Position numbers and translations under genes: made by a program
Notes under the pieces: model-generated
Databases searched by the model: none
The model's input: only the letters and a program-made list of their open reading frames with translations
Told to the model about the DNA's origin: nothing
Part shown: piece by piece, positions 23,845-38,919 of the stretch
Position numbering within the stretch: the first letter of the stretch is position 1
Layout of the letters: the number at the start of each line of letters is the position of its first letter
DNA from: Thermothielavioides terrestris NRRL 8126
Lineage: Eukaryota; Ascomycota; Sordariomycetes; Sordariales; Chaetomiaceae
Length of the DNA: 64,000 nucleotides
Direction of reading: 5' to 3'
Assembly (NCBI RefSeq): GCF_000226115.1
Contig: NC_016459.1
Location: 2,031,501 to 2,095,500, forward strand

Positions 23845-25049
23845 TACTACTATAGGCTTATAAAGGCGATATAATATCTAATATAGTCTTTCTCGATAGG
23901 ACTAGTTTAGTTGGCTAGGAAACCTAAATCTTCGATAGAACTTTCGACTTATCGACAATATAGTACAATAGGTTAGCTAGGAACTAATTAGCACTAAGGA
24001 TAAACCGTTAAACGTATAATAGGTTGCTAATAGCGAAGTAACCTCTGATCGACTAGTGGTAAGTAGTATAATTACTTTATTAAAGCAATTTAACTATATT
24101 AATCAATAAAAAAAGTCTTGAAAGAGGTATAATTTCGATAATAGCTTATGAGATAGAAAATGTAGGTTATACTTCTAGGCCTATTGAACAAGGCTAGAAT
24201 ACTTAGAAGATTAATTTGATAGATCTTTATAAGTTCAATATAGGAGGTAACTAAGGTATTTAAATTCGATTAAAGATTAGCGATTTAACTTTGTTTAGCT
24301 CTTGAATCTAAATAATCGCCGACTTAATTAAGGAATATAAACTTATAAATCCTATTCTTAAGTTTTTCAACTAAATTAGCTAGATCGAGTATTTAGCTAA
24401 AGAATAGAAGATAAATTTAATTAAGTGCTATCTAAGGCTTAAAAATAAGTATATCGCTATTGCCTATTTCCCTTAGAATAACGAACCGATTATTCCTAAG
24501 GAGATTTAGCTATTAAGTACTAAATAGGTTAATTAGTTGTAAAACAACGATCTTATTAAGATAATCTAATTGATTATTATATAGTATAATATAGTAATTG
24601 AATAGGCTATAGCTCTATAAGTCACCTATAATATATTAGCTAATTCGATAATAGTGCTATTTATAAGAGTTTAGTAGTTTAAATAAAAATAAGGTAATAT
24701 CCTTGACTCTAAAGAACTTTCTACTTTATATATCTAAGTCGAGGTACTTTTATATAATAAGATAGTATTAGAAGATAAGAAGATGGAGCTCTTTAAGAAG
24801 ATTACTAATATAGTTGATCTATAGAGCTAAGCTATACCTTTGACTTAAACTAAACCGATATAAATTAAGATATATATAGAGTTATATAATCCTAATCATC
24901 TAATTTCAACGATCGAAAAGACTTTTAAACCTATAGCCTATATAAAAACTATAAAGATTGTCAACTCTAAGAAGTTTACTAATAGCAAAAACCTAAAGTA
25001 TTTAGTCTAGAAGGCAACTATATTTTAGAAGATTAAAAGGAAAGATAAA

Positions 25050-25331
25050 TTGTTTCTAATAGAGGACTTGAAATTCGGATATATAGTGTCCTTTATCGGT
25101 AGTAAAGTAATAGAGGCTTTTATACTTTACTTTAAAGAAGATATAGCTAAGCTAATTACTAATTTCAATAAATTATTCGACTTCTTAGATAGATTTTATA
25201 CCAACTCTACTAAGCTCTACTATATAAAAAACAATTTTATAGTTTTAAAGATAAGATCTATACTCTATTATAAATTCTTTACTAAGTTCGTCTACTTTAC
25301 TACTAAGTTTAAAAAGCCTAAAGACAAATAG
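25050..25331 (+). pseudogene. Gag capsid remnant of G5
   Basis: A 93-codon open stretch starting MFLIEDLKFGYIVSFIGSKVI, homologous to those in the other copies. About 320 bp downstream a CYY.ETSYIKV.CLKY string (about 25,648-25,690) is a degraded CCHC nucleocapsid knuckle; the second cysteine is now tyrosine and the histidine is tyrosine, both single transitions. This order, capsid then knuckle, is standard for chromovirus Gag. Confidence 0.78.
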
Positions 25332-25899
25332 AAAGAAGAGTTCTATATTCTACTCTCTTAGAGCTTACGTTTCTAGATAGCAAGAGACCTAGTTGACCTA
25401 AATATTAGCTTTAACGACTTTACCTGCCTTGGTTACTAGTTCTATCTACTTTAGGAAATAGCTAAAAAGGACTAGAAAGATAGAAAATCCAACTAATTAA
25501 GATCTAGACAATTAAATAGAACATTAGCTTTTATAAAAAAGAAAGAAAAGACTCTTTAGCTAGATAGTTTTAATAGAGGAAAAGCTAAATCAAGATCTTT
25601 TAAGCTTTTTTAAAAGAGGTGTAATACCTTAAAAGAAGAAGGTAAATACTTCTATTACTAAGAGACTAGTTATATAAAGGTATAGTGCCTAAAATATATT
25701 ATAGCTATAATTAAGAAAATGGAGGTAGACTTAAAGAAGATAATAAACTTAGTTAAAGAAAATAAGACTAAGACTACTAAATTAAAAAACTAAAAGCCCT
25801 AGAGAAAGTAGACTCTAGCTTAGGGCTAGATATTAGGTTAGTAGTTACCTAGGTAGACCTTTAGTAGCTTATAGGCTATTAGAGCCTCTCCTTCCTTTA

Positions 25900-28800
25900 T
25901 ATATTAATTGTTAATAGAACTAGTATTACTATTACTATATTTATTAACTCTAGAGTAAACGGTTATACCTTCTTTAATTAAACCTATATAAAGTGAATCG
26001 CTAAGAAACTTAGCGTTGAAGGGACACTACTTAAGACTTTGATCTCTATAAAGGACTTCTAAGGCTAATCTATAGACTCTATCGACTTAGTTTTAAGATT
26101 CGACCTCTAAATCGATAGGAGAATATAGAAAGATATTCTATTTTTAACTCTTAATATAGGAAAGGAGTATTAGCTATTACTAGGCTAATAGTAGCTTATT
26201 TACTATAATATTCTACTAGATACTTACTAATATTAATTTATTTAGCTTAAAGATAAACTATATAATCTAGAATAGAGTTATATCCTTAACATTCTTTATA
26301 ACTCTCTTGTTTCTAAGGCACTAAACCTTGAACATTAAAAGGATATTAAGTAAAGAGACTAAACGATAGAGTGTTAAAACTAGCGTTAGAAGGCTTAGTA
26401 GTAGTTATAAATACTAAAGTGTAGAGAGTTACTTTCTAAACCTATATTTAATAAATTCTACTAATTAGTATAGCCTACTAAAGATCTAGGAATATATTAA
26501 TTAGTATAACCTAAAGCAAGCCTAGGATTATATAAATCGGTATAACTCGAAGTTTTTAAAATATATATTAATAGGTATAATTTTACTAAACCTCCTAAGA
26601 AACCTCTTTAGAAAGTATCGTTTAGAGGCGTATAGGACAATAGCCTCTAGAAGATAGACTAGGCATTAAGAGGCGAAGAATTTATTCCCCTAAGAGCTTA
26701 TACTCGACCTATAATACCTAAAGAAGAGGAGGAATAGGCTACCTCCTAGGTAGAAGAGGGTAAGCGACTATAGATTCTTAAAGATCTAATTAAAGCTATA
26801 GTTCTCTCTATTATAGCCTTTAACAAAATGTTCCTTAAGGGAAACTAACAAGGAAATTCTATACTAAGATTTATTACAATTACCTAGATCGACTAAGCTA
26901 TTGAGGCTAAGAAGATTAGTAAACTTCTCGACAACGAGGATAAAGAGGTCTAAGCCTAAGTCGAGGAAGCGATTACAAAGTACCTTTACTTTATTAAATT
27001 TACTAACGTATTTTTAAAGAAAGAATCTAACGAAATATCTCTAAAGCACAAATATAACTATAAGATTAAACTTACTAGACTACTACCCTAGCGAGTAAGC
27101 CCTTTATACTCCTATACCTTTAATTAGCTAGAAACTATAAAGAAGTACCTAGTTAAGAACCTATAAAAGGGTTTTATTAAGCTAAGTACCGCCTTATATA
27201 GCTCTTTTATACTTTTCGCTATTAAAGGAGATAGGATTTAAAGGTTCTATATTAATTACTAAGCTCTAAATGCGGTTACTATTAAGGACTACTACCTACT
27301 ACTTTATATTAATAAAACTTTATAACAACTAGGAAATACTAAAATCTTTATTAAAATTAATATTCGATAAGCTTTCTATTAGATCTAATTTGCCCCTAGA
27401 AACAAAGATCTAATAACCTTCTAAACCCACTATAGCCAATTCTACTATAAGGTCCTATCATAATAGATCTACTACCTTTTAACGATTTGTCAATTGCTAG
27501 TTCTTTAAATACCTTAACGTATTTATAACCACTTATATCGATAACCTAATTATCTACTCTTAGAATAAGGAAGAATATTGTAAATATATACAATTTGTCC
27601 TCTAGAAGCTATATAAAGCAAGTCTCTAGGCGGATATTAAGAAATACGAATTCTATACCACTAAGACTAAGTTCCTTAGGTTTATTATCAGTACTAAAGG
27701 TATTTAAGTAGACCTAAAGAAAATTAAAATAGTAGTTTCTTAGGACTAACCTACTACTATATAAGGAGTATAAGCCTTCCTTAGATTCTACAACTTTTAC
27801 TACCAATTTATCTATAAGTATAGAAGGATTATATAACCTTTATAGCGCTTAACTATTAAAGGAAAACCGTTTAAATAGACTAAAGAGTATAAGGAAGCCT
27901 TATAAAAGTTTAAAAGGCAAATAACTAATACTTTACTCCTTAAGCACTACGACTCTACTAGAGAGAGCTAAATTAAAGTCAATATATCTAGCAAAGTCGT
28001 AGCTAGAGTCTTCTAATAGAAATACAACGATAGTTAGTACCCTATTACGTTTTCCTTAAAAATAATATCTAGACTAGAAAGCAATTACCTTATCTATAAT
28101 AAAGAACTCTTTACTATTGTATATACTATTAAGGAATAGTATTTAATGCTACTTAGTCTCTAGTAATAGTTTAATATCTTATCTAACTACTATACATTGC
28201 AATACTTTATATAGAAGAGGCTATTTAATATACAATAAGCTAAATAGGCTAAGCTCCTCTTTACTCTAGACTTTTAAATTGTCTATCGACTTAGTAAATA
28301 AAACGTTATTACTAACGCTTTATCTTACAAAGCTAAAGAGCTCGCTACCTAGAAAGAAGTCTAAGAGGCCTATTGCACTTAGACGGTCCTCCCTAAGAGC
28401 AAGCTAGACCTATAGATCCTAGAGGAACTAGAGTTATTACCTAAGGAGCCTACTAAGTACAACTTATAGTATATAATCTATTAAATCGAAGCTAATAAAT
28501 CTAAGCTATCTCGCCTATAACGATTTAAAGGATATAAACTAATAGATACTATCCTTAAAGTAAACTAGGAGAATAAAGCTTTAGAAAACTTCTAGAAGCT
28601 TATTCGCTAAAATAATACCAATTAGACTCTAAGCGATAGTAGCCTTTTACTAAAGGGAAAGAGGCTAACAATTCTACTAGATAGTTACCTAAGAACCTAC
28701 CTATTAGCTAAGATCTATAACTAGATCTCTATAGCCTACCTAGGTAGGAATAAGATATAAGAGTTGGTTTAGAGACAATACTTTTAGCTAAGGTAAATAG

Positions 28801-29299
28801 GAGATATCGATAGGTTTATCTAAAATTGCTAGACCTACCGATATTTCTATATACTCTACAATAAGCTACTAGGCCTCCTTAAGCCCTTAGAAGTCTCTAT
28901 AAGACCTTAGTAATATATTACTATAGACTTCTATACAATACTCTAAAATAAGTTAGGCTACAACTAAGTCTTTATTATAATAGACCACTTAAAGAAGTAT
29001 AGTTACTTACTCCTCTATTATAAGACTACTATTGCTAAAGAGATAGTATAACTCTACTATTAGGATATTTAATATATCTATAAAGCTCTAGAATCGATTA
29101 CTTTAGACTAAGGCCCTTAGTTTATCTTAATATTTTAGGACAAGTTCTATAAGATCCTTAGAATTAATTTACACCTCTCTTCTTTAAAGTACCCTTAGAT
29201 AGATAGGTAGACTAAAATTATAAATCAGTACCTTAACTAACGTCTATACTTATTTATTCACCATTTCTAAGACAATTAGTTAGAATTATTGCCTATAAT
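25900..29299 (+). pseudogene. Pol remnant of G5 (protease, RT, RNase H, integrase start)
   Basis: The protease active site reads ITIFINSRVN near 25,931-25,960, where the expected DSG has become NSR by G-to-A changes. RT lies at about 27,080-27,660 with YIDN near 27,535 and a ~13-bp deletion in the FGL block near 27,460. RNase H is at about 27,990-28,170 (ESNYLIYNKELFTIVYTI). Integrase starts near 28,780, with the VFIIIDHLKKY block near 28,970. Coding is destroyed by stops. LINE L3 cuts integrase at 29299/42204. Confidence 0.8.
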
Positions 29300-32200
29300 T
29301 ATTATTATTATTATTAATCTTATACCGAAGAGGCACTTAGCGCCTTGCCACTGAGGGCAAACGGTCCCTCCACCTCTATATACACCACTTATATATAGCG
29401 CCTACGCTACGTTCTTGCTATATAGGGCGGGCCTCCCTAGTTCCTTCTCTCCAACTCGCTAGAACTCACCTTTCTAGCCTAGTAGCGACAGAGATATAGC
29501 GGCCTATATAGCCCGTTGTATACTACTTATATACGTAATATGCTCTTAGCGTAAGTGCTATAGCTACTAGGCACGCTATATACTTAAGGGGAGTGGCTAG
29601 AGGCCAACCTTCCTACGCCTCCTCCTCTTGTTATTACACCTCTCGCTTACGCCCCGGTCCTCGTAGCTAGCCGCTAGAGGCTCCTCTACTACGTTGTCCT
29701 AGTTGCTATGCTCTTGCCGTATATTTGTAGAGCTTTCCGCTAATCCCCTATATTCTACCTTGCCCTCGACGTTTAGCTCGAACGCTAGCTAGTATTCCTA
29801 TAGACGCCTAGTGTACATTAGCTATCCTATAAGCCTCTAAGCGCCTCTTCTACTCCTAAGTAGTATAAGCAATATATATTGATCTTAGATATAAGGCCTT
29901 CCTATAGTAACTGTGGGGTCCCTATAGTATATTGTAAGGTAGGCGATAGTCTTAGGTGCCTCGCTATAGCGACAAAGTGGTATAGGCGTATCTAGTACCC
30001 CCTTCTAGAATAGGAACTACCTAAGGCCAATAGCCCTAGTTTATACCTATATAAGGAGGGAGCTTTGTATTTTACTAAGATTCTTATATATCTATAGCAT
30101 TTAGGTAAAGGGTTCTAAGGTATATAGGTCTACTACTTCTCTATAGTACACCCTCTCTAGCCTCCTAGCGTCTATATAGTATATCTATAGCTCTCTATAT
30201 ACTTTCTACTTCTTTACTATAGCTATATCTATATTAATATATAGCTATAGCTCCTAGGGTCTTTAATCGTCGTCCTTATTGCTCTCGCTCTACGCCTCTA
30301 CTACTATCGCTAGACGGTATATAAGGAGCTAGTCCTTAGCCTATAGTTGCCTCTACTCTATAGAAGACTCCCTTATAGCTAGTCCCGCTACAAAGGTATA
30401 GTATATATAACGCTACTTCTTTAACCTTAACGCTACCTTTATATAGATATTATATAAAAGCTATATAAACCTAGTTTTCTAGAGCCTCTACTTAATATAC
30501 GCTACCTAGCGGTTAAGATATAGATTAATAGGGGGTACCTAAGTCTTACTTTCTAGGTTATAGACTAGTATAGCCTTATATACACTAGTAACTACCTAGA
30601 GGTAGCCCAACTATATTATACTAAAGCTATATATAATCCTATAGAGAGTCTCTCTAATTAGCGTTGAAGTATACTACGCTACTACCCTATATAAAAGGAC
30701 GTTCCTAATAACCTTTATATAGATCTCCTAAGCTTATATAATATATACTCTATACGTCTTTGCTATAAGTCTTATAAAGGCAAACTTCTATATAGCTATC
30801 TTAGCTTTAACCGCCTTCTTATATATCTAAAACGAGAGCTTATAGTCTAGCTATACGCCTAGGAACCTCGTTAACTCTATAGATATAAGTCTTAGCTAAC
30901 CTTCGCTAAGGATATTAACGACCTCTATATATAGCTGCTACGCCCTTATAAAGTGGATAAGCTTACTTTTCGTTAGTTCGAACTATATCTCTTGTTCTAT
31001 AGCCCATTTCTCGTATTTAGTAAACCCCCTCTCTAGTATATAGTAGTACACTAGTATATCCTATCTAAATATAAGAAGGTTAGTATTATCTATATACCTA
31101 ACTATTAAAAGCCTAATATATACCTTAAGGGTATAGAACAAGGGGGTAATAAAGAGGATAAATAGCGCTAGTAATAGCGGCGAGCCCTTAGTATACCTTA
31201 CTATAGAGTTGTAGGCTTGGCTATAATCCTATTAAACTATAGATACGCTATATAATCTTCGAAGTAGCTCTTTAAGAGTATAATTAGCTTCCTTTCAAAG
31301 CCTAGTTCCTAGAATATATATAGTAGCTAGATCTAGTCGACCTAGTCAAAGGCGCCTTTTAGGTCCAATTGCAATAACAAAGTATAGGCGTTATATACCT
31401 ATACTATCTTTACTATATTAGTCACTACCTAGATTACTACCTTTATAGACCTATACTACTAGAAGCCTATCTATATCTCTAGAAGCAGCTTATACGCCTT
31501 AGCTATATATATTACTTAGTCTATAATAGCTACTTCGATAATCTTACTTACTATACTAAATAGCGATATTAGGTAGTACGCCCTAACCTCTGTTAACTAT
31601 TCTAGAGACTTCCCTAGTTTCCTAAGGACGACTACCTATATAGCGTAGAATTTATATAGAAAATGCTCTAGTTTAAAACAAGTATATATAATCGCTATAA
31701 GTACCTTTAACAGCTTGCCCTCCTTATTATAGGCCTTAAGAAACTTATTAGTAAAGAGGTCTTCGCTAAATACTTTATTTGATCCTATATAGCTTATAAT
31801 CTTTGTAATCTTAGCTTTATAGACCTCCTAGTCGATAGGCGTAGTATTACGAAAAGACCTTTTAGGCTAGTCTCGGTTAGGGATACTATTGTACTACACC
31901 TATAGTATAGGAAAGAAGTGCTCTACTAGCGCCTTAGCCTTCTAGGTATATATTATAGCGCTTTAGGGCTCGCTAGGTCCTAGCTAGAGCGCTAGTAGCG
32001 CTAAAGGCTTAGGGCATTAGTAGCTTTAAAGCGATATCTATCTTTTAATGTTTTATATTAGCTTTTGCTCCTTCGACGCTCTAACGAATAAGTAACGTTA
32101 GTATAGTATCTACGACCAATAGGTATAGCGTTTAAAACGCTATACCGCTTTACAGTAATACGTTTAGGAGCTTGCTATATAGCTTAATCGCTAAGCGCGT

Positions 32201-33206
32201 TTAGCCCTCTTCGCTTCTTATATTGCCTTGTCGACTTTAAGGTTCTACTATAGTATATAAGACCCCTAGTTAAGCTTATAGTATAAGGCTACTACGTCTA
32301 TAATGCTAGTTAACTTATATATAAGGGTATCTACTATATCTTTAAGTTCCTTTACTATATTAATCTCCTTTAGTAGAGTTAGGAACTAGGCTTTAGCCTT
32401 ATACCTTTTATAGTCTAATAGCACCTAGCTATAGCCCTATAATATAACAGCTCTATCGCTACTCCCCTTTAGTAGCACTTTAGCTACCTAGGGTATATAG
32501 TCTAAGCCTATTAAGTTAAGAGGTCCTAGCTACTAAGTACCGCTACCCTACGTTGCCTAGATATAGTCGATTATACTATCTCTATTGCTTTACTATACTT
32601 AGGTAGGTATACTATACAATATATAAAGCTTAAGCTTCTATTCTACTATAATCTAAAGTAGTATACTCATTAACTGAGAGGTCCTATTATACTTATCCTA
32701 TATTAGGTAATAGGCGTTGAAGTCGCCTATAAGTATATTATACCCCTTTAGCTTCTACTCTACTAGAGTATAGAGTAGCGACCGCTACCTTAGCTCCTAG
32801 TTAGGCAAGTAAATGGACTATACTATAAAGGGGTCCAATTCTTCTTTTTTAAACGTTATAGCCACCTAATCTTCTCCCGCCTTAGCTAACTATATTATAT
32901 AGTCGAGACGCTTACTTATATATAGCGCCACCCTACTAACGCTATATACTATCTTATACTAGCTACCTCGCCTATAGGGCAGGGCTAGGGGGGTTGTATC
33001 TAGGCGAATTGGCGGCTCCTAAATCGTTACTAGGTCGAACTCCTCTCTACCCTCTAGTAATTAGTTAAAGCAATTTCTACTACTATTGGTATTCTAATAG
33101 AGCACTCTTAGTGTTATAGCTATATACTTAGTATAGGATAGAGGCCCTTAGTTATTACTATATTAGATTATAAAGTTAGCTCTATACTTATACTATATAG
33201 AGGTAC

Positions 33207-33592
33207 TGTTATAGCAAGGCAAAACAAGTGCTAGATGACTCGTAGCTGAATTGATCCTCGATTAACGAAGACTTCAAGTCTGAGGAGAGAGAGGGAAACT
33301 ATCAACATATAGGTAGAAAACTGTGCTCAAATACCTTAGGTAGTATATATAGACAATTTGTAGTAGGGCTACAATTTGCAATAGAGCTACAAAGTCTATA
33401 TGTTATAGGGTAAGACGCAATTCGCCTTATTAGCGCGTTTTTCCTTATCGGTAAGTCAACCCCTCCTTCCTAATCTAGAAGTCGACTCGAATCCTATAAA
33501 TCCACCAACTTGGGAGGTCATATAAGTATATAGTCATGTGATAGGTCCGTATACGAGTTATATAACGGTAGTCAACGTACTATACTGTTATA
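33207..33592 (-). repeat. 3' LTR of copy G6
   Basis: 386 bp; one of the least RIPed LTRs here, with a plus reading of TGTTATAGCAAGG...TACTGTTATA. It preserves GACTTCAAGTCTGAGG, complement of the proposed R start. Confidence 0.92.
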
Positions 33593-34412
33593 TTACCCCC
33601 CCCTTGAAAAAGCGTTATACCTATACGATAGATATATTACGGTCCTCCACTAGCTGTTGATAATTAGAAGAATTGGCTTATAAGCTTATTTTTTACGAAG
33701 TTTATACAATTGAGTTCTATAGGGCTTAGAAATCTGCCCTATAGCCTACTAGGCCGTATAAGATGCTATATCTAAGCCGGTAGGTATACAAGGGAGCTAG
33801 GATAAAACGTTATCCTACGACCTTATAGTAGGTTTATATATATATACAATGTTTCCTAGATCGAGTTAGATTGTATTGTCCTTTAGATACTAGTAGATTA
33901 TTATCCGAGTGTTCATTATCGAAGTAATCCTCCTTATAAGCTTTTAGCTATTATAGCAATCGCCAAGGTGGTCTAGCTATATAGAGGAATTCCTTATAGA
34001 ACTCCCGAAGGCGGTATAGTATATTCTTAAAATTGATAACGTTGTACTATTCGGGGTCCTTGCCCTAACTGATCTATTGAGTGCAATACTAGAGTTTCCC
34101 TTTGAATATCTAAGAAGCAAGAATCTTTTCGACTTACTATTCTAATTCGTCGTCTACTTTAATTGGCGGCTTAAGCTAAGGTTCCTAACCTAGTAACAAG
34201 TTATTCAATACCTTTTATAGTCGATCTAAGGTAAATACCGAGTATATCTTCTAGGTCTTAGGTAGCTTTAGCTTATAGGAATAACCCTTCTTAACAATAA
34301 TTGGAAAAGGCTTAGCGACTAAGTAGTTGAGCTTATCGCTTAGTTGGTTCGTCTACTAACGGCCCTTTATAATATAGACCTCCTAACCAACTTCAAATTC
34401 TTCTAGCCGCTA

Positions 34413-34613
34413 ATGCTTATCCACTTACTACTTTTAGGCTTCCTAAGCTTTCTATATACTTTCTCTAGCGAATTAGATAGTAGAATTGATTCTAGAGAGT
34501 ATCTTCTACGCTTTAGTACGATTAAGCTTATCTTTAGTACTACTAAATTCTTAAGTATACTTCTACCAATTGTAGGTTATCTAAGGGAGTATACTAGTCT
34601 CAACCTTGAATAA
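34413..34613 (+). other. Open stretch antisense to integrase of G6
   Basis: A 66-codon plus-strand open stretch, also seen at 70-270 (G1) and, reversed, 16517-16720 (G2). It is the antisense reading of the integrase C-terminal region. Its recurrence is explained by element homology, and I see no reason to regard it as a gene. Confidence 0.6.
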
Positions 34614-37600
34614 GGCGAAGCTAGTAGACAAATAGGGTAAAATAGCTTAAGTAAAATCTATTGTAGGTAGTAATTCTAACTAATTGTCTTAGAAATAGTT
34701 AACGAAGAGGTGTAGACGCTAGTTGAGGTATTGATTTATAATTTCGATTTGTCTATCTGTCTAAGGGTACTCTAAAAAAGAGAGATATAAGTTAATTCTA
34801 AGGATCTTATAGAACTTATCCTAAAATATCGAGATAAACTAAGGGCCTTAGTCCAAAGTAATCGATTCTAAGGCTCTATAAATATACTAAATATACCGAT
34901 AGTAGAGTTGTACTATCTCTTTAGTAGTAGTAGTCTTATAGTAGAGGAGTAAGTAGCTATACTTCTTTAGACGGTCTACTACGACGAAGACTTAGTTATA
35001 GCCTAACTTATCTTAAGGCATTGTGTAGAAGTCTATAGTAACGTATTGCTAAGGTCTTATAAGGACTTCTAAGGGCTTAAAAAGGCCTAGTAGCTTGTTA
35101 TAGAGTATATAGGAACGTCGGTAGGTCTAGCAATTCCTAATAAATCTATTAATATCTCTTATTTACCTTAGCTAAAAGTATTGTCTCTAGACTAACTCTT
35201 ATATTTTATTCCTACCTAGGTAGGCTATAGAGATCTAGTTATAGATCTCGGCTAATAGGTAGGTTTATAGGTAACTATCTAGTAGAACTATTAGCTTCCC
35301 TCCCTTTAATAGAAGGCTATTATCGCTTAAGGTCTAGTCGATATTATTCTAGTAGGCGAGCTCTTAAAAACTCTCTAGGGCTTCGCTCTTCTAGTTCGCT
35401 TTAAAGATAGTATCTACTAGTTTATATCTTTCAAGTCGTTGTAGGCGAGATAGCTTAGATTTATCGGCTTCGATTTAATAGATTATATACTATAAGTCGT
35501 ACTTAGTAGGCTTTTTAGGTAGTAACTCTAGCTCCTTTAGGATCTATAAGTCTAGCTTGCTCTTAAGGAGGATCATCTAGGTATAATAAGCTTCTTAGAC
35601 TTCCTTCTAGGTAGCGAGCTCCTTGGCCTTATAGAATAGGGTATTAGCAATAGCGTTCTATTTACTAGGTCGATAGACGATTTAAAAATCTAGGGCGAAG
35701 AGGAGCTCGGCCTATCTAGCTTATTATATATTAAGTAGCCTCTTCTATATAAAGTATTACAATATATAGTAGTTAGATAAGATATCAAACTACTACTAGA
35801 GGCTAAATAGCATTAGATACTATTCTTCAACGGTATATACAATGGCAAAGAGCTCCTTGTCGTAGATAGGGTAATTGCTTTCTAGTCTAGACATCGTTCT
35901 TAAGAAGAATATGACGGGGTACCAACTATCGTTATATTTCTACTAGAAGACTCTAGCTACAACTCTACCAAATATATCGACTTCGATTTAGCTCTCTCTA
36001 GTAGGATCGTAGTATTTAAAGAGTAGGGTATTGGTTATTCGCCTTTTAAATTCTTAGAAGGCTTCTTTACACTCTTTAGTCTACTTAAATAGTTTTCCCT
36101 TAACGGTCAAGCACTATAGGGGACATATAATCTTTCTATACTTATAGACAAATTGGCGATAAAAGTTGTAAAATCTAAGGAAGGCTTATACTCCCTATAT
36201 AGTAGTAGGTCGGTCCTAAGAAACTATTGTCTCGATCTTCTTTAGGTCTACTTAGATACCTCTAATACTAACGATAAACCTAAAGAACTTAGTTTTAGTA
36301 GTATAGAATTTATATTTCTTAATATCCGCCTAAAGACCTACTTCGTATAGCTTCTAGAGGACAAGTCGTATATACTTATAGTACTCTTCTTTGTTCTAAA
36401 AGTAGATAATTAGGTTATCGATATAGGCGATTATAAATATATCAAAGTACTTGAAAAACTAGGAATTGACGAATCGCTAGAAGATAGTAAGTCTATTATA
36501 TAGGCTAAATAGTAGGACCTTATAGTAGAATTGACTATATTAGGTTCAAAAGGTTGTTAGGTCTTCGCTTCTAAAGGTAAGTCGGATTCGGTAGAAGGCT
36601 TACTAGATATTAATCTTAGTAAAGACTTTAGCGTTTCCTAGTTATTATAAAGTTTCGTCAATATAAGGTAGTAGGTAGCGGTCTTTAATAGTAACTTTAT
36701 TCAAAGCTTGGTAGTCGACGTAAAATCTCTAGGTCCTATCTCCTTTAATAGCGAAGAGTATAGAGGAGCTATATAAGGCGGTACTTAGCTCGATAAAACC
36801 CTTCTATAGGTTCTTAACTAGATACTTTTTTATAGTCTCTAGCTAGTCGAGGGTATAGGAGTATAAAGGGCTTACTCGCTAAGGTAGCGGTCTAGTAAGT
36901 TCAATCTTATAGTTGTATTTACACTTTAGTAGCATCTTATCGAATTCCTTTTTTAAAAATATATTAGTAAATTCGATAAAGTAAAGGTATTTCGTAATCG
37001 TTTCCTCAACTTAGGCTTAGACCTCTTTGTCTTCGTCGTTAAAGAGTTTATTAGTCTTCTTAGCCTTAATAGCTTAGTCGATCTAGGCGATTGTAATGAA
37101 CCTTAGTATAGAATTCCCTCGTCGGTTTCCTTTAAGAAACATTTTATTAAAGGCTATAGTAGAGATAACTATAGCTTTAATCGAGTCTTCTAAAATCTAT
37201 AGTCGCTCGCCCTCTTCTACCTATAAGGTAGCCTATTCCTCCTCTTCCTTAGGTATTATAGGTCGAGTATAGGTTCTTAAAAGGATAAATTCCTTACCCT
37301 TTAGTGCCTAGTCTATCTTCTAAAGGCTATCGTCCTATACGCCTTTGAACAATACCTTCTAAAGGGGTTTCTTAGGGGGTTCAATAAGATTGCTCCTAAT
37401 AGTATACGTTTTAGAGACTTCGAGTTATACCGATTAGTATAATTCTAGGCTTATTTTAGGTTATACTAATTAATATATTTCTAGATCTTTAGTAGATTAT
37501 ACTAATTAATAGGATTTATTAAATAAAGGTTTAGAGAGTATTTCTCTATACTTTAATATTTATAGTTACTATTAAGCCTTCTAACACTAATTTTAACGCT

Positions 37601-38637
37601 CTATCGTTTAGTCTCTCTATTTAATATCTTTTTAATATTTAAGGTTTAGTGCTTTAAAAATAAAGAAGTTATAAAAAATCTCAAAGATATAATTCTATTC
37701 TAGATTATATAGTTTATCTTTAGACTAAATTAGTCGATACTAACGAGTATCTAATAGAATATTATAGTAAGCGAGCTACTATTAGCCTAGTAATAGCTAA
37801 TACTCCTTCCCTATATTAAGGACTAAGAATAGAGTATCCTTCTATATTCTTCTATTAATTCGAAGGTCGAGTCTTAGGATTAAGTCGATAAGGTCTATAG
37901 ATTAGCCCTAAAAGTCTTTTATAGAGATTAGAGTCTCGAATAGTATCCCTTCAACGCTAAGTTTCTTAGTGATTCGCTTTATATAAGTTTAATTAAAGAA
38001 GGTATATCTATTTACTCTAGAGTCAACGAATATAATAATAGTAATACTAATTCTATTAATAGCTAATATATAAGGGAAGGAGAGACTTCGACTACCTATA
38101 AGCTACTAAAGGTCTACCTAGGTAACTGCTAACCTAATATCTAGCTCTAAGCTAGAATCTACTTTCTTTAAAGCTCTTAGTTTTCTAATTTAGTAGTCTT
38201 AGTCTTATTTTTTTAACTATGTTTATTATTTTCTCTAAGTCTACCTCTATCTTCTTAATTATAGCTATAATACATTTTAGGTACTACGCCTTTATATAAC
38301 TAGTCTTCTAGTAATAGAAGTATTTACCCTCTTCTTTTAGGGCATTACGCTCTTTCTAAAAGAGCCTAGGAGATCCCGATTTAGCCTTACCTCTACTAGA
38401 ACTATCTAGCTAAAGGGTCTTTTCTTTCTTCTTTATAGAAGCTAATCCTCCGTTTAGTTGTCTAGATCCTAGTAAATTAGATTTTCCGTCCTTTCGATCC
38501 TTCTTAGCTATCTCCTAGAGTAAAGAGAACTAGTGTCTAAGGCGAGTAAAGTCGTTAAAGCTAATATTCAGATCGACTAGGTCTCTCGCTATCTAGAAAT
38601 ATAGGTTCTAAGAGAGTCGAATATAGAATTCTTCTTT

Positions 38638-38919
38638 CTATTCGTCTTTAGGTTTCTTAGACTTAGTAGTAAAGTAGATAAACTTAGTAAAGAACTTGTA
38701 ATAGGGTATAGATCTTATCTTTAGGACTATAAAATCGTTTTTTATATAATAGAGTTCGGTAAAATTAGTATAAAATTCGTTTAGAAAGTCGAATAACTTA
38801 TTAAAATTATTAATTAGCTCTACTATATCCTTCTCAAGGTAGGGTATAAGAGCCTCTATTGCTTTACTACTAATAAAAGATATTATATATCTAAATTTCA
38901 AGTCCTCTATTAGAAACAA
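38638..38919 (-). pseudogene. Gag capsid remnant of G6
   Basis: A 93-codon open stretch beginning MFLIEDLKFRYIISFISSKAI and ending KSKKPKDE, same position relative to the 5' LTR as in the other copies. Upstream and downstream codons of the original Gag are interrupted by TAG/TAA. Confidence 0.75.
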